From: Streptomyces sp. CCM_MD2014
GTDB taxonomy: Bacteria; Actinomycetota; Actinomycetes; Streptomycetales; Streptomycetaceae
Assembly (NCBI RefSeq): GCF_000772045.1
Contig: NZ_CP009754.1
Span: forward strand, 6,510,001-6,574,000
Length of the DNA: 64,000 nt
Direction: 5' to 3'
The position numbers and the translations under genes were made by a program. Positions 8,535-18,862 of this stretch are shown here, in pieces (within the stretch, counting starts at the first letter, position 1; every line of letters starts with the position of its first letter). Below the pieces are notes generated by a model. That model did not search any database and was not told the DNA's origin. It saw only the letters and a program-made list of their open reading frames with translations.

Positions 8535-9875
8535 TCACAGGCCCGGGATCCGGCCGTTGCGGAACAGGTCGACGAAGGTCTGGTGGTCGGCACGCGCGCG
8601 TGCCCCGTACCGGTGTGCGAAGTCGACCAGCAGGGGCGCGAAGCCCTCCTCGTCGGCCGCGATCGCCGCGTCGATGGCGCGCTCCGTGGAGAACGGCACC
8701 AGGGACTCCCCGGACTGGTCGTCGGCCGCCGCGTGCATGGTCGCGGTCGCCCGGCCCAGGTCCGCGACGACCTCGGCGATCTCCTCCGGGTCGTCGATGT
8801 CGCCCCAGTCCAGGTCGACGGCGTACGGCGAGACCTCCGCGACCAGCTGCCCGGCGCCGTCCAGCTCGGTCCAGCCCAGCCACGGGTCGGCGTGCGCCTG
8901 CAGGGCGCGCTGGGAGATCACCGTGCGGTGGCCCTCGTGCTGGAAGTAGTCCCGGATGGCCTGGTCGGTGATGTGCCGGGAGACGGCCGGGGTCTGGGCC
9001 TGCTTGATGTAGATCACGACGTCGTTCTCCAGGGCGTCGCTGTTGCCCTCCAGCAGGATGTTGTAGGAGGGCAGGCCGGCCGAGCCGATGCCGATGCCCC
9101 GGCGGCCGACGACGTCCTTCACGCGGTAGGAGTCCGGGCGGGCCAGGGAGGACTCGGGGAGCGTCTCCAGGTAGCCGTCGAAGGCCGCGAGCACCTTGTA
9201 GCGCGTGGCGGCGTCCAGCTCGATGGAGCCGCCGCCGGGGGCGAAGCGGCGCTCGAAGTCGCGGATCTCCGTCATCGAGTCCAGCAGCCCGAAGCGGGTC
9301 AGCGAGCGGGCCATCCGCAGCGCTCCCAGCAGTGGCCCCTCCGCGGTGTCCAGCGTGAAGGGCGGCACCTCGTCGCTCTTGGCGCCGGTGGCCAGGGCGT
9401 GGATCCGCTCGCGGTACGCGACGGCGTACACCCGCACCAGCTCGCTGATCTGCTCGTCGCTGAGGGCCTTCGCGTACCCGATCAGGGCGACGGAGGCGGC
9501 GAAGCGCTTGAGGTCCCAGGTGAAGGGGCCGACGTAGGCCTCGTCGAAGTCGTTGACGTTGAAGATCAGCCGGCCCGTGGAGTCCATGTACGTGCCGAAG
9601 TTCTCGGCGTGGAGGTCGCCGTGGATCCACACCCGGGAGGTCCGCTCGTCCAGGTAGGCACCGCCGGGCTGGTCACCGAACTCCGGGTCCTCGGTCAAAT
9701 CGTGGTAAAAGAGGCCGGCGGTGCCGCGGTAGAACGCGAAGGCCGAGGCCGCCATCTTCCGGAACTTCACCCGGAACGCCGCGGGATCCGCGGCCAGCAG
9801 CCGGCCGAAGGCGGTGTCGAAGACGGCGAGGATCTCCTCGCCGCGCCTCTCCTCGTTGAGCTGCGGGACCGACAT
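8535..9875 (-). CDS. DUF2252 protein with kinase-like fold
   Basis: 446 residues, full length for DUF2252. The segment WIHGDLHAENFGTY (His85-Gly-Asp) followed by NVNDFDEA (Asp109, Asp111) resembles the catalytic and metal loops of aminoglycoside phosphotransferase-like kinases, which is the basis for expecting a phosphotransferase or an adenylylating pseudokinase. The glycine-rich stretch VGRRGIGIGSAGLPSY lies mid-protein. No signal or membrane segment. Substrate unknown. ATG 9875 follows a minus-strand purine-rich AGGAGGC region. A palindrome lies 33 bp upstream in the gap to dnaE. Confidence 0.88.
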   Translation of the reverse strand: MSVPQLNEERRGEEILAVFDTAFGRLLAADPAAFRVKFRKMAASAFAFYRGTAGLFYHDLTEDPEFGDQPGGAYLDERTSRVWIHGDLHAENFGTYMDSTGRLIFNVNDFDEAYVGPFTWDLKRFAASVALIGYAKALSDEQISELVRVYAVAYRERIHALATGAKSDEVPPFTLDTAEGPLLGALRMARSLTRFGLLDSMTEIRDFERRFAPGGGSIELDAATRYKVLAAFDGYLETLPESSLARPDSYRVKDVVGRRGIGIGSAGLPSYNILLEGNSDALENDVVIYIKQAQTPAVSRHITDQAIRDYFQHEGHRTVISQRALQAHADPWLGWTELDGAGQLVAEVSPYAVDLDWGDIDDPEEIAEVVADLGRATATMHAAADDQSGESLVPFSTERAIDAAIAADEEGFAPLLVDFAHRYGARARADHQTFVDLFRNGRIPGL

Positions 9876-9907
9876 GCCTGGTGCCTCCTGGTGCGGGTGG
9901 TGCCTGA

Positions 9908-9930
9908 CGAGTGGAGCGGATCTCCACTCG
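9908..9930. promoter_or_regulatory. palindrome between DUF2252 gene and dnaE
   Basis: Perfect 9-bp arms CGAGTGGAG (9908-9916) and CTCCACTCG (9922-9930) with centre CGGAT, located between two divergent genes and nearer the DUF2252 start. Possible operator for the DUF2252 gene or its leader hairpin. Confidence 0.4.
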
Positions 9931-10088
9931 GGCCAACGTTCGAACGGGTGCGGGAGTGCCCGTCCCCGAAGGTACGCGTGGGGATCCCCGGAGTGTCAGT
10001 CCCGAGGCATAGACTTCGACGCTGACCCCCCGGAGCGACCGCTGCCCGTCGCCCGTCCGTCGCCCGTAGTTCCCTGAGGAGGCCGAAC

Positions 10089-13000
10089 GTGTCCAAGCCG
10101 CCGTTCACGCACCTGCACGTCCACACCCAGTACTCGCTGCTGGACGGTGCCGCGCGGCTCAAGGACATGTTCAACGCGTGCAACGAGATGGGCATGACGC
10201 ACATCGCCATGTCCGACCACGGCAACCTGCACGGGGCGTACGACTTCTTCCACTCGGCGCAGAAGGCGGGGGTCACCCCGATCATCGGGATCGAGGCCTA
10301 CGTCGCCCCCGAGTCCCGGCGCAACAAGCGCAAGATCCAGTGGGGCCAGCCGCACCAGAAGCGGGACGACGTGTCCGGTTCGGGCGGTTACACCCACAAG
10401 ACGATGTGGGCGACCAACAAGACGGGGCTGCACAACCTCTTCCGCCTCTCCTCCGACGCGTACGCCGAGGGCTGGCTGCAGAAGTGGCCCCGGATGGACA
10501 AGGAGACCATCAGCCAGTGGTCCGAGGGCATCGTGGCCTCCACCGGCTGCCCCTCCGGCGAGGTGCAGACCCGGCTGCGCCTCGGCCACTTCGACGAGGC
10601 GCTGAAGGCGGCCGCCGACTACCAGGACATCTTCGGCAAGGACCGCTACTTCCTGGAGCTGATGGACCACGGCATCGAGATCGAGCACCGGGTCCGCGAC
10701 GGGCTGCTCGAGATCGGCAAGAAGCTCGGCATCCCGCCGCTGGTCACCAACGACTCGCACTACACCTACGCGCACGAGGCGACCGCCCACGACGCGCTGC
10801 TGTGCATCCAGACCGGCAAGAACCTCTCCGACCCGGACCGCTTCCGCTTCGACGGCACCGGCTACTACCTGAAGTCCACGGACGAGATGTACGCCATCGA
10901 CTCCTCGGACGCCTGGCAGGAAGGCTGCGCCAACACGCGTCTGGTCGCCGAGATGATCGACACGACCGGCATGTTCGAGAAGCGCGACCTGATGCCGAAG
11001 TTCGACATCCCCGAGGGCTTCACCGAGGTCACCTGGTTCCAGGAGGAGGTCCGCCGCGGCATGGCGCGCCGCTTCCCGGGCGGCGTCCCCGAGGACCGCC
11101 AGAAGCAGGCCGAGTACGAGATGGACGTCATCATCCAGATGGGGTTCCCGGGCTACTTCCTCGTGGTCGCCGACTTCATCATGTGGGCCAAGAAGCAGGG
11201 CATCGCGGTCGGCCCCGGCCGAGGCTCCGCGGCCGGCTCGATCGTGGCGTACGCGATGGGCATCACCGACCTCGACCCCATCCCGCACGGCCTGATCTTC
11301 GAGCGGTTCCTCAACCCCGAGCGCGTCTCCATGCCCGACGTCGACATCGACTTCGACGAGCGCAGGCGCGTCGAGGTGATCAGGTACGTGACCGAGAAGT
11401 ACGGCGCCGACAAGGTCGCCATGATCGGCACCTACGGCAAGATCAAGGCGAAGAACGCCATCAAGGACTCCGCGCGCGTGCTGGGCTACCCGTACGCGAT
11501 GGGCGACCGGCTCACCAAGGCCATGCCCGCCGACGTCCTCGGCAAGGGCATCGACCTCAACGGCATCACGGACCCGACCCACCCGCGCTACAGCGAGGCC
11601 GGCGAGATCCGCTCGATGTACGAGAACGAGCCGGACGTGAAGAAGGTCATCGACACCGCCAAGGGTGTCGAGGGCCTGGTCCGGCAGATGGGCGTGCACG
11701 CCGCCGGCGTGATCATGTCCAGCGAGCCCATCGTCGACCACGCCCCGATCTGGGTGCGGCACACGGACGGCGTCACCATCACGCAGTGGGACTACCCGCA
11801 GTGCGAGTCGCTCGGCCTGCTGAAGATGGACTTCCTCGGCCTGCGCAACCTCACGATCATGGACGACGCCGTCAAGATGGTGAAGTCCAACAAGGGCATC
11901 GACCTGGACCTGCTGTCGCTGCCGCTGGACGACCCGAAGACCTTCGAACTGCTGCAGCGCGGCGACACGCTCGGCGTCTTCCAGTTCGACGGCGGCCCGA
12001 TGCGCTCCCTGCTGCGGCTGATGAAGCCCGACAACTTCGAAGACATCTCCGCCGTGTCGGCCCTGTACCGCCCCGGCCCGATGGGCATGGACTCGCACAC
12101 CAACTACGCGTTGCGCAAGAACGGCCTCCAGGAGATCACCCCGATCCACAAGGAGCTGGAGGAGCCCCTCCAGGAGGTCCTCGCGGTCACCTACGGCCTG
12201 ATCGTCTACCAGGAGCAGGTGCAGAAGGCCGCCCAGATCATCGCGGGCTACTCGCTCGGCGAGGCCGACATCCTGCGCCGCGTGATGGGCAAGAAGAAGC
12301 CCGACGAACTGGCGAAGAACTTCGTTCTCTTCCAGGCCGGAGCCCGGAAGAACGGCTACAGCGACGAGGCCATCCAGGCCCTGTGGGACGTCCTGGTCCC
12401 CTTCGCCGGCTACGCCTTCAACAAGGCGCACTCGGCCGCGTACGGCCTGGTCTCGTACTGGACCGGCTACCTGAAGGCCAACTACCCGGCCGAGTACATG
12501 GCCGCCCTGCTCACCTCGGTCAAGGACGACAAGGACAAGTCGGCCGTCTACCTCAACGAGTGCCGGCGCATGGGCATCAAGGTGCTGCCGCCCAACGTCA
12601 ACGAGTCCATGTCGAACTTCGCCGCCCAGGGCGACGACGTGATCCTCTTCGGCCTCTCCGCCGTGCGCAACGTCGGCACCAACGTGGTCGAGTCGATCAT
12701 CCGGTGCCGCAAGGCCAAGGGGAAGTACACGTCGTTCCCCGACTACCTGGACAAGGTCGAGGCGGTCGTCTGCAACAAGCGGACGACGGAGTCGCTGATC
12801 AAGGCCGGCGCCTTCGACGAGATGGGCCACACCCGCAAGGGCCTCACCGCGCAGTACGAACCGATGATCGACAACGTGGTCGCGGTCAAGCGCAAGGAGG
12901 CCGAGGGCCAGTTCGACCTCTTCGGCGGCATGGGCGACGAGCAGAACGACGAGCCGGGCTTCGGACTCGACGTCGTCTTCAGCGAGGAGGAGTGGGACAA

Positions 13001-13628
13001 GACCTACCTCCTCGCCCAGGAGCGGGAGATGCTCGGTCTCTACGTCTCCGACCACCCGCTCTTCGGCCTGGAGCACGTGCTGTCCGACAAGGCCGACGCG
13101 GGCATCTCCCAGCTCACCGGCGGTGACTTCGGCGACGGCGCGGTCGTCACCATCGGCGGCATCATCTCGGGCCTCCAGCGCAAGATGACCAAACAGGGCA
13201 ACGCCTGGGCCATCGCCACCGTCGAGGACCTCGCCGGCTCACTGGAGTGCATGTTCTTCCCGGCGACCTACCAACTGGTGTCCACGCAACTCGTCGAGGA
13301 CGCCGTGGTGTTCGTCAAGGGACGCCTCGACAAGCGGGAGGACGTGCCCCGGCTGGTCGCGATGGAGCTGATGATCCCCGACCTGTCCAACGCCGGTGCC
13401 AACGCGCCCGTCGTGCTCACCATCCCCGCCACCCGCGTCACCCCGCCGATGGTCAGCAGGCTCGGTGAGATCCTCACCCACCACCGGGGCGACAGCGAGG
13501 TGCGGATCAAGCTCCAGGGGCCCACGAAGACGACGGTGCTGCGCCTGGACCGGCACCGGGTGAAGCCCGATCCGGCGCTGTTCGGCGACCTGAAGGTGCT
13601 GCTCGGGCCGTCCTGTCTGGCGGGCTGA
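10089..13628 (+). CDS. dnaE: DNA polymerase III alpha subunit (replicative polymerase)
   Basis: 1179 residues, the usual length of actinobacterial DnaE1. The N-terminal PHP domain begins HLHVHTQYSLLDG. The polymerase core has GRGSAAGS near residue 377 and the catalytic triple-Asp loop PDVDIDFDE at 416-424. A helix-hairpin-helix segment and a C-terminal OB fold (VTIGGIISGLQRK) follow. It makes the chromosome together with the clamp and loader. The GTG start at 10089 has a strong GAGGAGG site 8 nt upstream. Single-gene transcript closed by the hairpin at 13644-13674. Confidence 0.98.
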   Translation: MSKPPFTHLHVHTQYSLLDGAARLKDMFNACNEMGMTHIAMSDHGNLHGAYDFFHSAQKAGVTPIIGIEAYVAPESRRNKRKIQWGQPHQKRDDVSGSGGYTHKTMWATNKTGLHNLFRLSSDAYAEGWLQKWPRMDKETISQWSEGIVASTGCPSGEVQTRLRLGHFDEALKAAADYQDIFGKDRYFLELMDHGIEIEHRVRDGLLEIGKKLGIPPLVTNDSHYTYAHEATAHDALLCIQTGKNLSDPDRFRFDGTGYYLKSTDEMYAIDSSDAWQEGCANTRLVAEMIDTTGMFEKRDLMPKFDIPEGFTEVTWFQEEVRRGMARRFPGGVPEDRQKQAEYEMDVIIQMGFPGYFLVVADFIMWAKKQGIAVGPGRGSAAGSIVAYAMGITDLDPIPHGLIFERFLNPERVSMPDVDIDFDERRRVEVIRYVTEKYGADKVAMIGTYGKIKAKNAIKDSARVLGYPYAMGDRLTKAMPADVLGKGIDLNGITDPTHPRYSEAGEIRSMYENEPDVKKVIDTAKGVEGLVRQMGVHAAGVIMSSEPIVDHAPIWVRHTDGVTITQWDYPQCESLGLLKMDFLGLRNLTIMDDAVKMVKSNKGIDLDLLSLPLDDPKTFELLQRGDTLGVFQFDGGPMRSLLRLMKPDNFEDISAVSALYRPGPMGMDSHTNYALRKNGLQEITPIHKELEEPLQEVLAVTYGLIVYQEQVQKAAQIIAGYSLGEADILRRVMGKKKPDELAKNFVLFQAGARKNGYSDEAIQALWDVLVPFAGYAFNKAHSAAYGLVSYWTGYLKANYPAEYMAALLTSVKDDKDKSAVYLNECRRMGIKVLPPNVNESMSNFAAQGDDVILFGLSAVRNVGTNVVESIIRCRKAKGKYTSFPDYLDKVEAVVCNKRTTESLIKAGAFDEMGHTRKGLTAQYEPMIDNVVAVKRKEAEGQFDLFGGMGDEQNDEPGFGLDVVFSEEEWDKTYLLAQEREMLGLYVSDHPLFGLEHVLSDKADAGISQLTGGDFGDGAVVTIGGIISGLQRKMTKQGNAWAIATVEDLAGSLECMFFPATYQLVSTQLVEDAVVFVKGRLDKREDVPRLVAMELMIPDLSNAGANAPVVLTIPATRVTPPMVSRLGEILTHHRGDSEVRIKLQGPTKTTVLRLDRHRVKPDPALFGDLKVLLGPSCLAG

Positions 13629-13643
13629 GCGGAGAAACGAGCA

Positions 13644-13674
13644 AGGGGCGCCCCCGGTTGCCGGGTGCGCCCCT
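13644..13674 (+). terminator. dnaE terminator hairpin
   Basis: Arms AGGGGCGC (13644-13651) and GCGCCCCT (13667-13674), with additional C/G pairing possible in the loop, 16 bp after the dnaE stop. The convergent 55-residue gene ends at 13686, so it may serve both directions. Confidence 0.75.
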
Positions 13675-13685
13675 CGTCGTGGACG

Positions 13686-13853
13686 TCAGTTGTGGCCGAA
13701 GCGCTTGCTCCGCTTGCGGGAGGCCGCGTCGCCGGGCGTCGTCAGCTGCGGGGAGTGCTGCTCCTCGCGGTCCAGCACGGCCGACTCGGCCGCCTGCGGG
13801 GAGCGCTCGGACCGGGGCTGCTTACGATCACGGTTGTTCTTGTTCTTGGCCAT
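13686..13853 (-). CDS. small basic conserved protein, 55 residues
   Basis: Starts MAKNKNNRDRKQ and ends SKRFGHN; strongly hydrophilic and basic with no predicted membrane segment. The ATG at 13853 has an AGGAGG ribosome site 8-9 nt upstream, and codon third positions are as G/C-biased as real genes, both good evidence that it is translated. Function unknown; the Lys/Arg/Asn-rich N-terminus could suggest nucleic-acid binding, but that is only a composition argument. It converges on dnaE and is divergent from the NYN-domain gene. Confidence 0.75.
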   Translation of the reverse strand: MAKNKNNRDRKQPRSERSPQAAESAVLDREEQHSPQLTTPGDAASRKRSKRFGHN

Positions 13854-14077
13854 GGTGATCTACCTCCTGAGGGGGATCTAGGGGCCAGGGCCGGAACCAG
13901 ATTCACACAGCCCAACAAAGAACGCATATCGGGCAATTACCGTCCGTGACGCGGTCCGTCGGGGTGCGGGGTGCCGAAACGCCACGCCGAAGATCGAGTT
14001 CGGGCCGTTAACCTCCGCGTGGTCGGGCAGACTCGAAGGAAGCCCGAAGCAAACCTCCCGGAAAGAGGGTGGATCGC

Positions 14078-15292
14078 GTGGACCGCTGCATCGTCCTGGT
14101 GGACGCCGGGTATCTGCTGGGGGCCGCCGCGAGTCTCCTGGCAGGAGAGCCCTCGCGCTCGCGGATCACCGTCGATCACGCCGCCCTCATCCAGGGCTTG
14201 CGCGACCGTGCCGAGTCCGACACGCAGCAGCCCCTGCTGCGCATCTACTGGTTCGACGGCGCCCCCGACCGCGTCCCGCAGCCGGAACACCGGCGGTTGC
14301 GGGTGATGCCCCGGGTCACCGTTCGGCTCGGCGCCCTCACGCGCAGTGACGGACGCTGGGCGCAGAAGGGCGTGGACGCCGCCATGCACGCCGAACTGAC
14401 CGAACTGGCCCGCAACCGCGCCTGCTCCGACGTCGTCCTGGTCACCGGCGACGGCGACCTGTTGCCGGGCATGATGGCCGCCAAGGAGCACGGAGTCGCC
14501 GTCCACCTGTGGGCCGTACAGGCCGCCGACGGCGACTACAACCAGTCCGAGGACCTGGTCGCCGAGGCCGACGAACGCCGCGTCCTCGACCGTACGTGGA
14601 TCACCAGAGCCGTCCGCGCCAAGGAGGTCGGCGGCATCTGCGCGCCGCCGCCCGTGCCCCGCCCCGAGATCGCCGCCATCCTCTCCGCGCCGCTGCCCGA
14701 GTCCGCCCTCTCCGCCGCCGGCCGACGGCCCGCCGAGGCGCCCGAGCACCCCACCGCGGCGACCGCCGCGCCGGGCGGCACCGACGAGCGGGCGGCGCCC
14801 GCCAAGGGCGTCCCCACCCCCAAGGACCTGGCCGCCCTGCGCGCCCCCGGCGCCCACCCCGCTCCCCAGCCGGCCAACGCCACCCTGCGCTGGTCCTCCG
14901 ACAAGGGCTGGGTCGACCGGCCCGCCGCCGAGCCGTCCGAGGCCGCCTCGCTGCCGACGCTGGCCCAGCTCACCACGGCCGAGCAGCGCTGGGCCGACCG
15001 CGAGGAGGACATCACCACGGTCGGCGGCGACCCGTACGAGGTCGGCCAGGTCTTCGCCCGCCGCTGGCTCGAACGCCTCGGCGACCACGCCCACCTGCAG
15101 AAACTCTCCGGAATGTACCCGCGCATCCCGCACCGCGTCGACGGCGAGCTGCTGCGCTACGCGGCCCGCTTCGGGCTGCTCGCGCACAAGGACGACCAGA
15201 TCGACGAACACGACCGGTACGCGATCCGGGCGGGCTTCTGGCGGGAGGTCGACGTGCGGACGGCGACCGAACGCACCCCCGCGGCGGAGTGA
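14078..15292 (+). CDS. NYN-domain (PIN-like) putative ribonuclease
   Basis: 404 residues. The N-terminal NYN domain shows the expected acidic residues: Asp in VLVDAGYLLG near residue 9, Asp in QKGVDAAMH near 95, and VLVTGDGDLLP near 120. This PIN-like fold typically cleaves RNA with Mg2+. A Pro/Ala-rich linker (about 190-280) joins it to a conserved C-terminal region with YEVGQVFARRWLERLGDH, resembling a LOTUS/OST-HTH-type RNA-binding module, which I infer only weakly. GTG 14078 is preferred for its AGAGGG upstream; GTG 14069 is in frame too. Confidence 0.82.
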   Translation: MDRCIVLVDAGYLLGAAASLLAGEPSRSRITVDHAALIQGLRDRAESDTQQPLLRIYWFDGAPDRVPQPEHRRLRVMPRVTVRLGALTRSDGRWAQKGVDAAMHAELTELARNRACSDVVLVTGDGDLLPGMMAAKEHGVAVHLWAVQAADGDYNQSEDLVAEADERRVLDRTWITRAVRAKEVGGICAPPPVPRPEIAAILSAPLPESALSAAGRRPAEAPEHPTAATAAPGGTDERAAPAKGVPTPKDLAALRAPGAHPAPQPANATLRWSSDKGWVDRPAAEPSEAASLPTLAQLTTAEQRWADREEDITTVGGDPYEVGQVFARRWLERLGDHAHLQKLSGMYPRIPHRVDGELLRYAARFGLLAHKDDQIDEHDRYAIRAGFWREVDVRTATERTPAAE

Positions 15293-15423
15293 GGCGGTCC
15301 CGCCCGGCCCCGGCACCACCGTGGCGCAACCTCCGGCACACCTCCGCCGCACCCGGCTGAATCGACACTTATGGGCGGACCCGGGGGCGGGCCGGAGGGA
15401 CCGACCCCGTAGTCTCGTCCCTT

Positions 15424-16443
<1,020 letters not shown>

Positions 16444-16598
16444 GCACGCGAGCGGTGAGCACACCGGCCGCAGCATCCGTACCCGTCGGGGCGAGCACAC
16501 CCGTTCGGGTGACCGCTGCGGACGGCCTTGGGAACGCCCCGAGAAACGACCCGAAGAACGACCCGGATCACGACCCGAGCGAAGGGGAGCAGCGCGAC

Positions 16599-17423
16599 GT
16601 GAGTGTCGTACCCGCCGATGCCCTGCAGGGCGCTGCCCCGGCAGCCGAGGGGCGGCACACGGCCGGCCCGGCCGAGCTGGGGCCCAGGGCGCGGCTGTGG
16701 CCGTCCCTGGTGGCCGTGTACCGGGCGCAGCTCTCCCGGGCGCGGGTCGCGCGCATCCCGCTGCTGTTCGTGGCGACCTTCCAGTCGATCGGCATCATGA
16801 TCCTGATGCGGGGCGTCGTGGACGGCGGGGGCGAGGCGCGGGCCGTGGTCGCCGGGTCGGCGGTGCTCGTCGTGGCCTTCGTCGCGCTGAACCTCCTCGC
16901 CCAGTACTTCGGCCAGCTGCGCTCCAGCGGCGGCCTCGACCACTACGCGACGCTGCCGGTGCCGCCCGCCGCGGTGGTGCTGGGCGCGGCGGGCGCGTAC
17001 GCGTCCTTCACCGTGCCCGGGACCGTGGTCACGGCGGTCTTCGGATGCCTGCTGTTCGGGCTGCCGATGACCCACCTGTGGGTGCTGGCGGCCGTGATCC
17101 CGCTGGCGGGTGCCGCACTCGCCGGGCTGGGCGCCGCGCTGGGGCTGCTCGCCCCCCGGCCGGAGTTCGCCACGCTGCTGGGCCAGCTCGGCATGTCGGC
17201 GGCTCTGCTGCTCGGCGTGCTGCCGCCCGAACGGATGCCGCAGGTGGTGCGCCTCGCCCGGGACCTGCTGCCCTCCACGTACGGTGTGGAGGCCTTCGCC
17301 CGCACCTTCGGCGAACGGCCCGACTGGGGCTTCGTCCTCGGCGACCTCGCCGTGTGCGCCGCGGTCGGGGTGATCTCGCTGGCCGTGGCCACCTGGGCGT
17401 ACCGCCGGGCCGCCGTCCGGTGA
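16599..17423 (+). CDS. ABC-2 type transporter permease
   Basis: About 274 residues with six hydrophobic segments (IPLLFVATFQSIGIMILM through GVISLAVATWAYRR), the usual ABC-2 permease size. The frame stays open back to a GTG at 16440 that overlaps the ATPase stop, but those 53 codons are low complexity, use A/T third bases unusually often, and the GTG at 16599 has a strong GAAGGGGAGC site. I therefore use 16599; a 327-residue version from 16440 is the alternative. Partner of the ATPase at 15424-16443. Confidence 0.85.
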   Translation: MSVVPADALQGAAPAAEGRHTAGPAELGPRARLWPSLVAVYRAQLSRARVARIPLLFVATFQSIGIMILMRGVVDGGGEARAVVAGSAVLVVAFVALNLLAQYFGQLRSSGGLDHYATLPVPPAAVVLGAAGAYASFTVPGTVVTAVFGCLLFGLPMTHLWVLAAVIPLAGAALAGLGAALGLLAPRPEFATLLGQLGMSAALLLGVLPPERMPQVVRLARDLLPSTYGVEAFARTFGERPDWGFVLGDLAVCAAVGVISLAVATWAYRRAAVR

Positions 17424-17457
17424 CGCGCCGCACAGGCGGGTTTGGCACGATGGCACG

Positions 17458-18192
17458 GTGACCGCACCCTTGACTCCGCCACCGCCGCCGAACGAACGCC
17501 CGTCGTACCAGGGCGGGCCGGTGCCACCGCCCGTCGGCGCGCACGCGCTGGGCGCCGACGCGGTGGGTGCCGCGTCCGGCGGCTCGTACGACCCCCACGG
17601 TGATCCTCATGGCGAACAGGACGGCCCCGGGATGTTGAAGGAAGTGCGGCAGGCCGCCGTGACCGTGGTGGCGGTCGCGCTCTTCGGTGCGCTGCTGGGC
17701 GTGCTGTGGTGGAAGCTGGCGCCGAGCGTGCCGCTGGTGGGCGACGTGGTCGGCGACAGCTGGGTGGTCTACCTCAAGGACTCCGAGGGCGAGCAGGCGA
17801 TCGGCGTCGACGGAACGTTCACGCTGCTCGCGCTGGCGTTCGGGGCGCTCAGCGCGGTGGTGGTCTTCCTGCTGAAGCGGCGCGGTGGTGTGCCGCTGGT
17901 GGTGGCGCTCGGCGTCGGCGGGCTGCTCGGGTCGCTGCTGGCGTGGCGGCTCGGGGTGTGGCTCGGGCCGGCCCAGGACGTGATCGCCCACGCGAAGGAG
18001 GCGGGCAAGGGGGTCACGTTCTCCGCGCCGCTGAAGCTGGGGGCGAAGGGGGTGCTGCTGGCGTGGTCCTTCGCGGCGCTCGTGGTGCATCTGGGGCTGA
18101 CGGGGCTGTTCGGGCCCAGGGATCCGGAGCCGGACCCCTGGCCGGGGGCTGGGCGGTATGCGGCGGGGCCGTACGGGGACGGGGGCAAGTAG
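17458..18192 (+). CDS. DUF2567-like membrane protein
   Basis: 244 residues. A Pro/Gly-rich cytoplasmic N-terminus of about 55 residues precedes four hydrophobic helices (AAVTVVAVALFGALLGVLWW; FTLLALAFGALSAVVVFLL; LVVALGVGGLLGSLLAW; GVLLAWSFAALVVHLGL). This matches the layout of the actinobacterial DUF2567 family, function unknown. GTG start at 17458, 34 bp after the permease; probably cotranscribed with the ABC pair. Confidence 0.75.
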   Translation: MTAPLTPPPPPNERPSYQGGPVPPPVGAHALGADAVGAASGGSYDPHGDPHGEQDGPGMLKEVRQAAVTVVAVALFGALLGVLWWKLAPSVPLVGDVVGDSWVVYLKDSEGEQAIGVDGTFTLLALAFGALSAVVVFLLKRRGGVPLVVALGVGGLLGSLLAWRLGVWLGPAQDVIAHAKEAGKGVTFSAPLKLGAKGVLLAWSFAALVVHLGLTGLFGPRDPEPDPWPGAGRYAAGPYGDGGK

Positions 18193-18276
18193 GACTGCGT
18201 CCGGCTCGCCCGGGGCGGGGTGCGCGACCCGGCGTCGCGGAGTGCCGCTGTGCCCGCCCGTGCCGCCCTGGGCGTA

Positions 18277-18307
18277 CCTCCCGGGCCCTTTCAGGCACTG
18301 GGGGAGG
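18277..18307. terminator. possible terminator between convergent genes
   Basis: CCTCCC (18277-18282) can pair with GGGGAGG (18301-18307) around an inner GCC..GGC pairing with CCTTTC loop. Imperfect stem, but similar pyrimidine/purine hairpins with a CCTTTC loop are frequent between Streptomyces genes. It lies 85 bp after the upstream stop and 30 bp before the ybaK stop. Confidence 0.4.
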
Positions 18308-18336
18308 GGCGATCGCCCACAGCCGGGCGCGGTGGG

Positions 18337-18858
18337 TCAGGGGCGGGCGATCGGGGCCAGGGTCGCGTCGGTGAGGGCGGCCAGGTCGGCGGGGGAGAGT
18401 TCGACCTCCAGGCCGCGGCGGCCCGCCGAGACGCAGATCGTGGCATGGGCCGAGGCCGAGTCGTCCAGAACGGTCGTGAGGTGCTTGCGCTGGCCCAGGG
18501 GGGAAATGCCGCCCCGCACATAGCCCGTGGTGCGCTCGGCCAGGGCCGGGTCGGCCATCGCCGCGCGCTTGCCGCCCACCGCGGCCGCCAGCGCCTTGAG
18601 GTCGAGCCGGCCCGCCACCGGCACGACCGCGACCGTCAGCGCCCCGTCGACGTCCGCCACCAGCGTCTTGAACACCCGGTCCGGGGAGACGCCCATCGCC
18701 TCGGCCGCCTCCTCGCCGTAGGACGGGTGGGCCGGGTCGTGCTCGTAGGCGTGGACCGTGTACGTCACTCCGGCCGCCGTGAGCGCCACCGTCGCGGGCG
18801 TGCCGCCGGACTGCTGCTTCTTGTTCGCCTTGCTCGGCTTCTTCCCCATGCGGGCCAT
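18337..18858 (-). CDS. ybaK: YbaK-type Cys-tRNA(Pro) deacylase
   Basis: 173 residues, single YbaK/EbsC domain. The family segments VFKTLVADVDG, LKALAAAVGGKRAAMA and RGGISPLGQRKHLTTVLD (the invariant GGISP loop) are all present. The enzyme hydrolyses cysteine mischarged onto tRNA-Pro and so protects translation fidelity. Two ATGs (18858 and 18849) are possible. Its start lies 4 bp after the LON-domain gene stop, so the two are cotranscribed. Confidence 0.92.
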   Translation of the reverse strand: MARMGKKPSKANKKQQSGGTPATVALTAAGVTYTVHAYEHDPAHPSYGEEAAEAMGVSPDRVFKTLVADVDGALTVAVVPVAGRLDLKALAAAVGGKRAAMADPALAERTTGYVRGGISPLGQRKHLTTVLDDSASAHATICVSAGRRGLEVELSPADLAALTDATLAPIARP

Positions 18859-18862
18859 TACC

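Noticed and set aside
9996..13076. A 1026-residue open frame antisense to dnaE
   Set aside because: Same artefact; dnaE catalytic motifs are on the plus strand.
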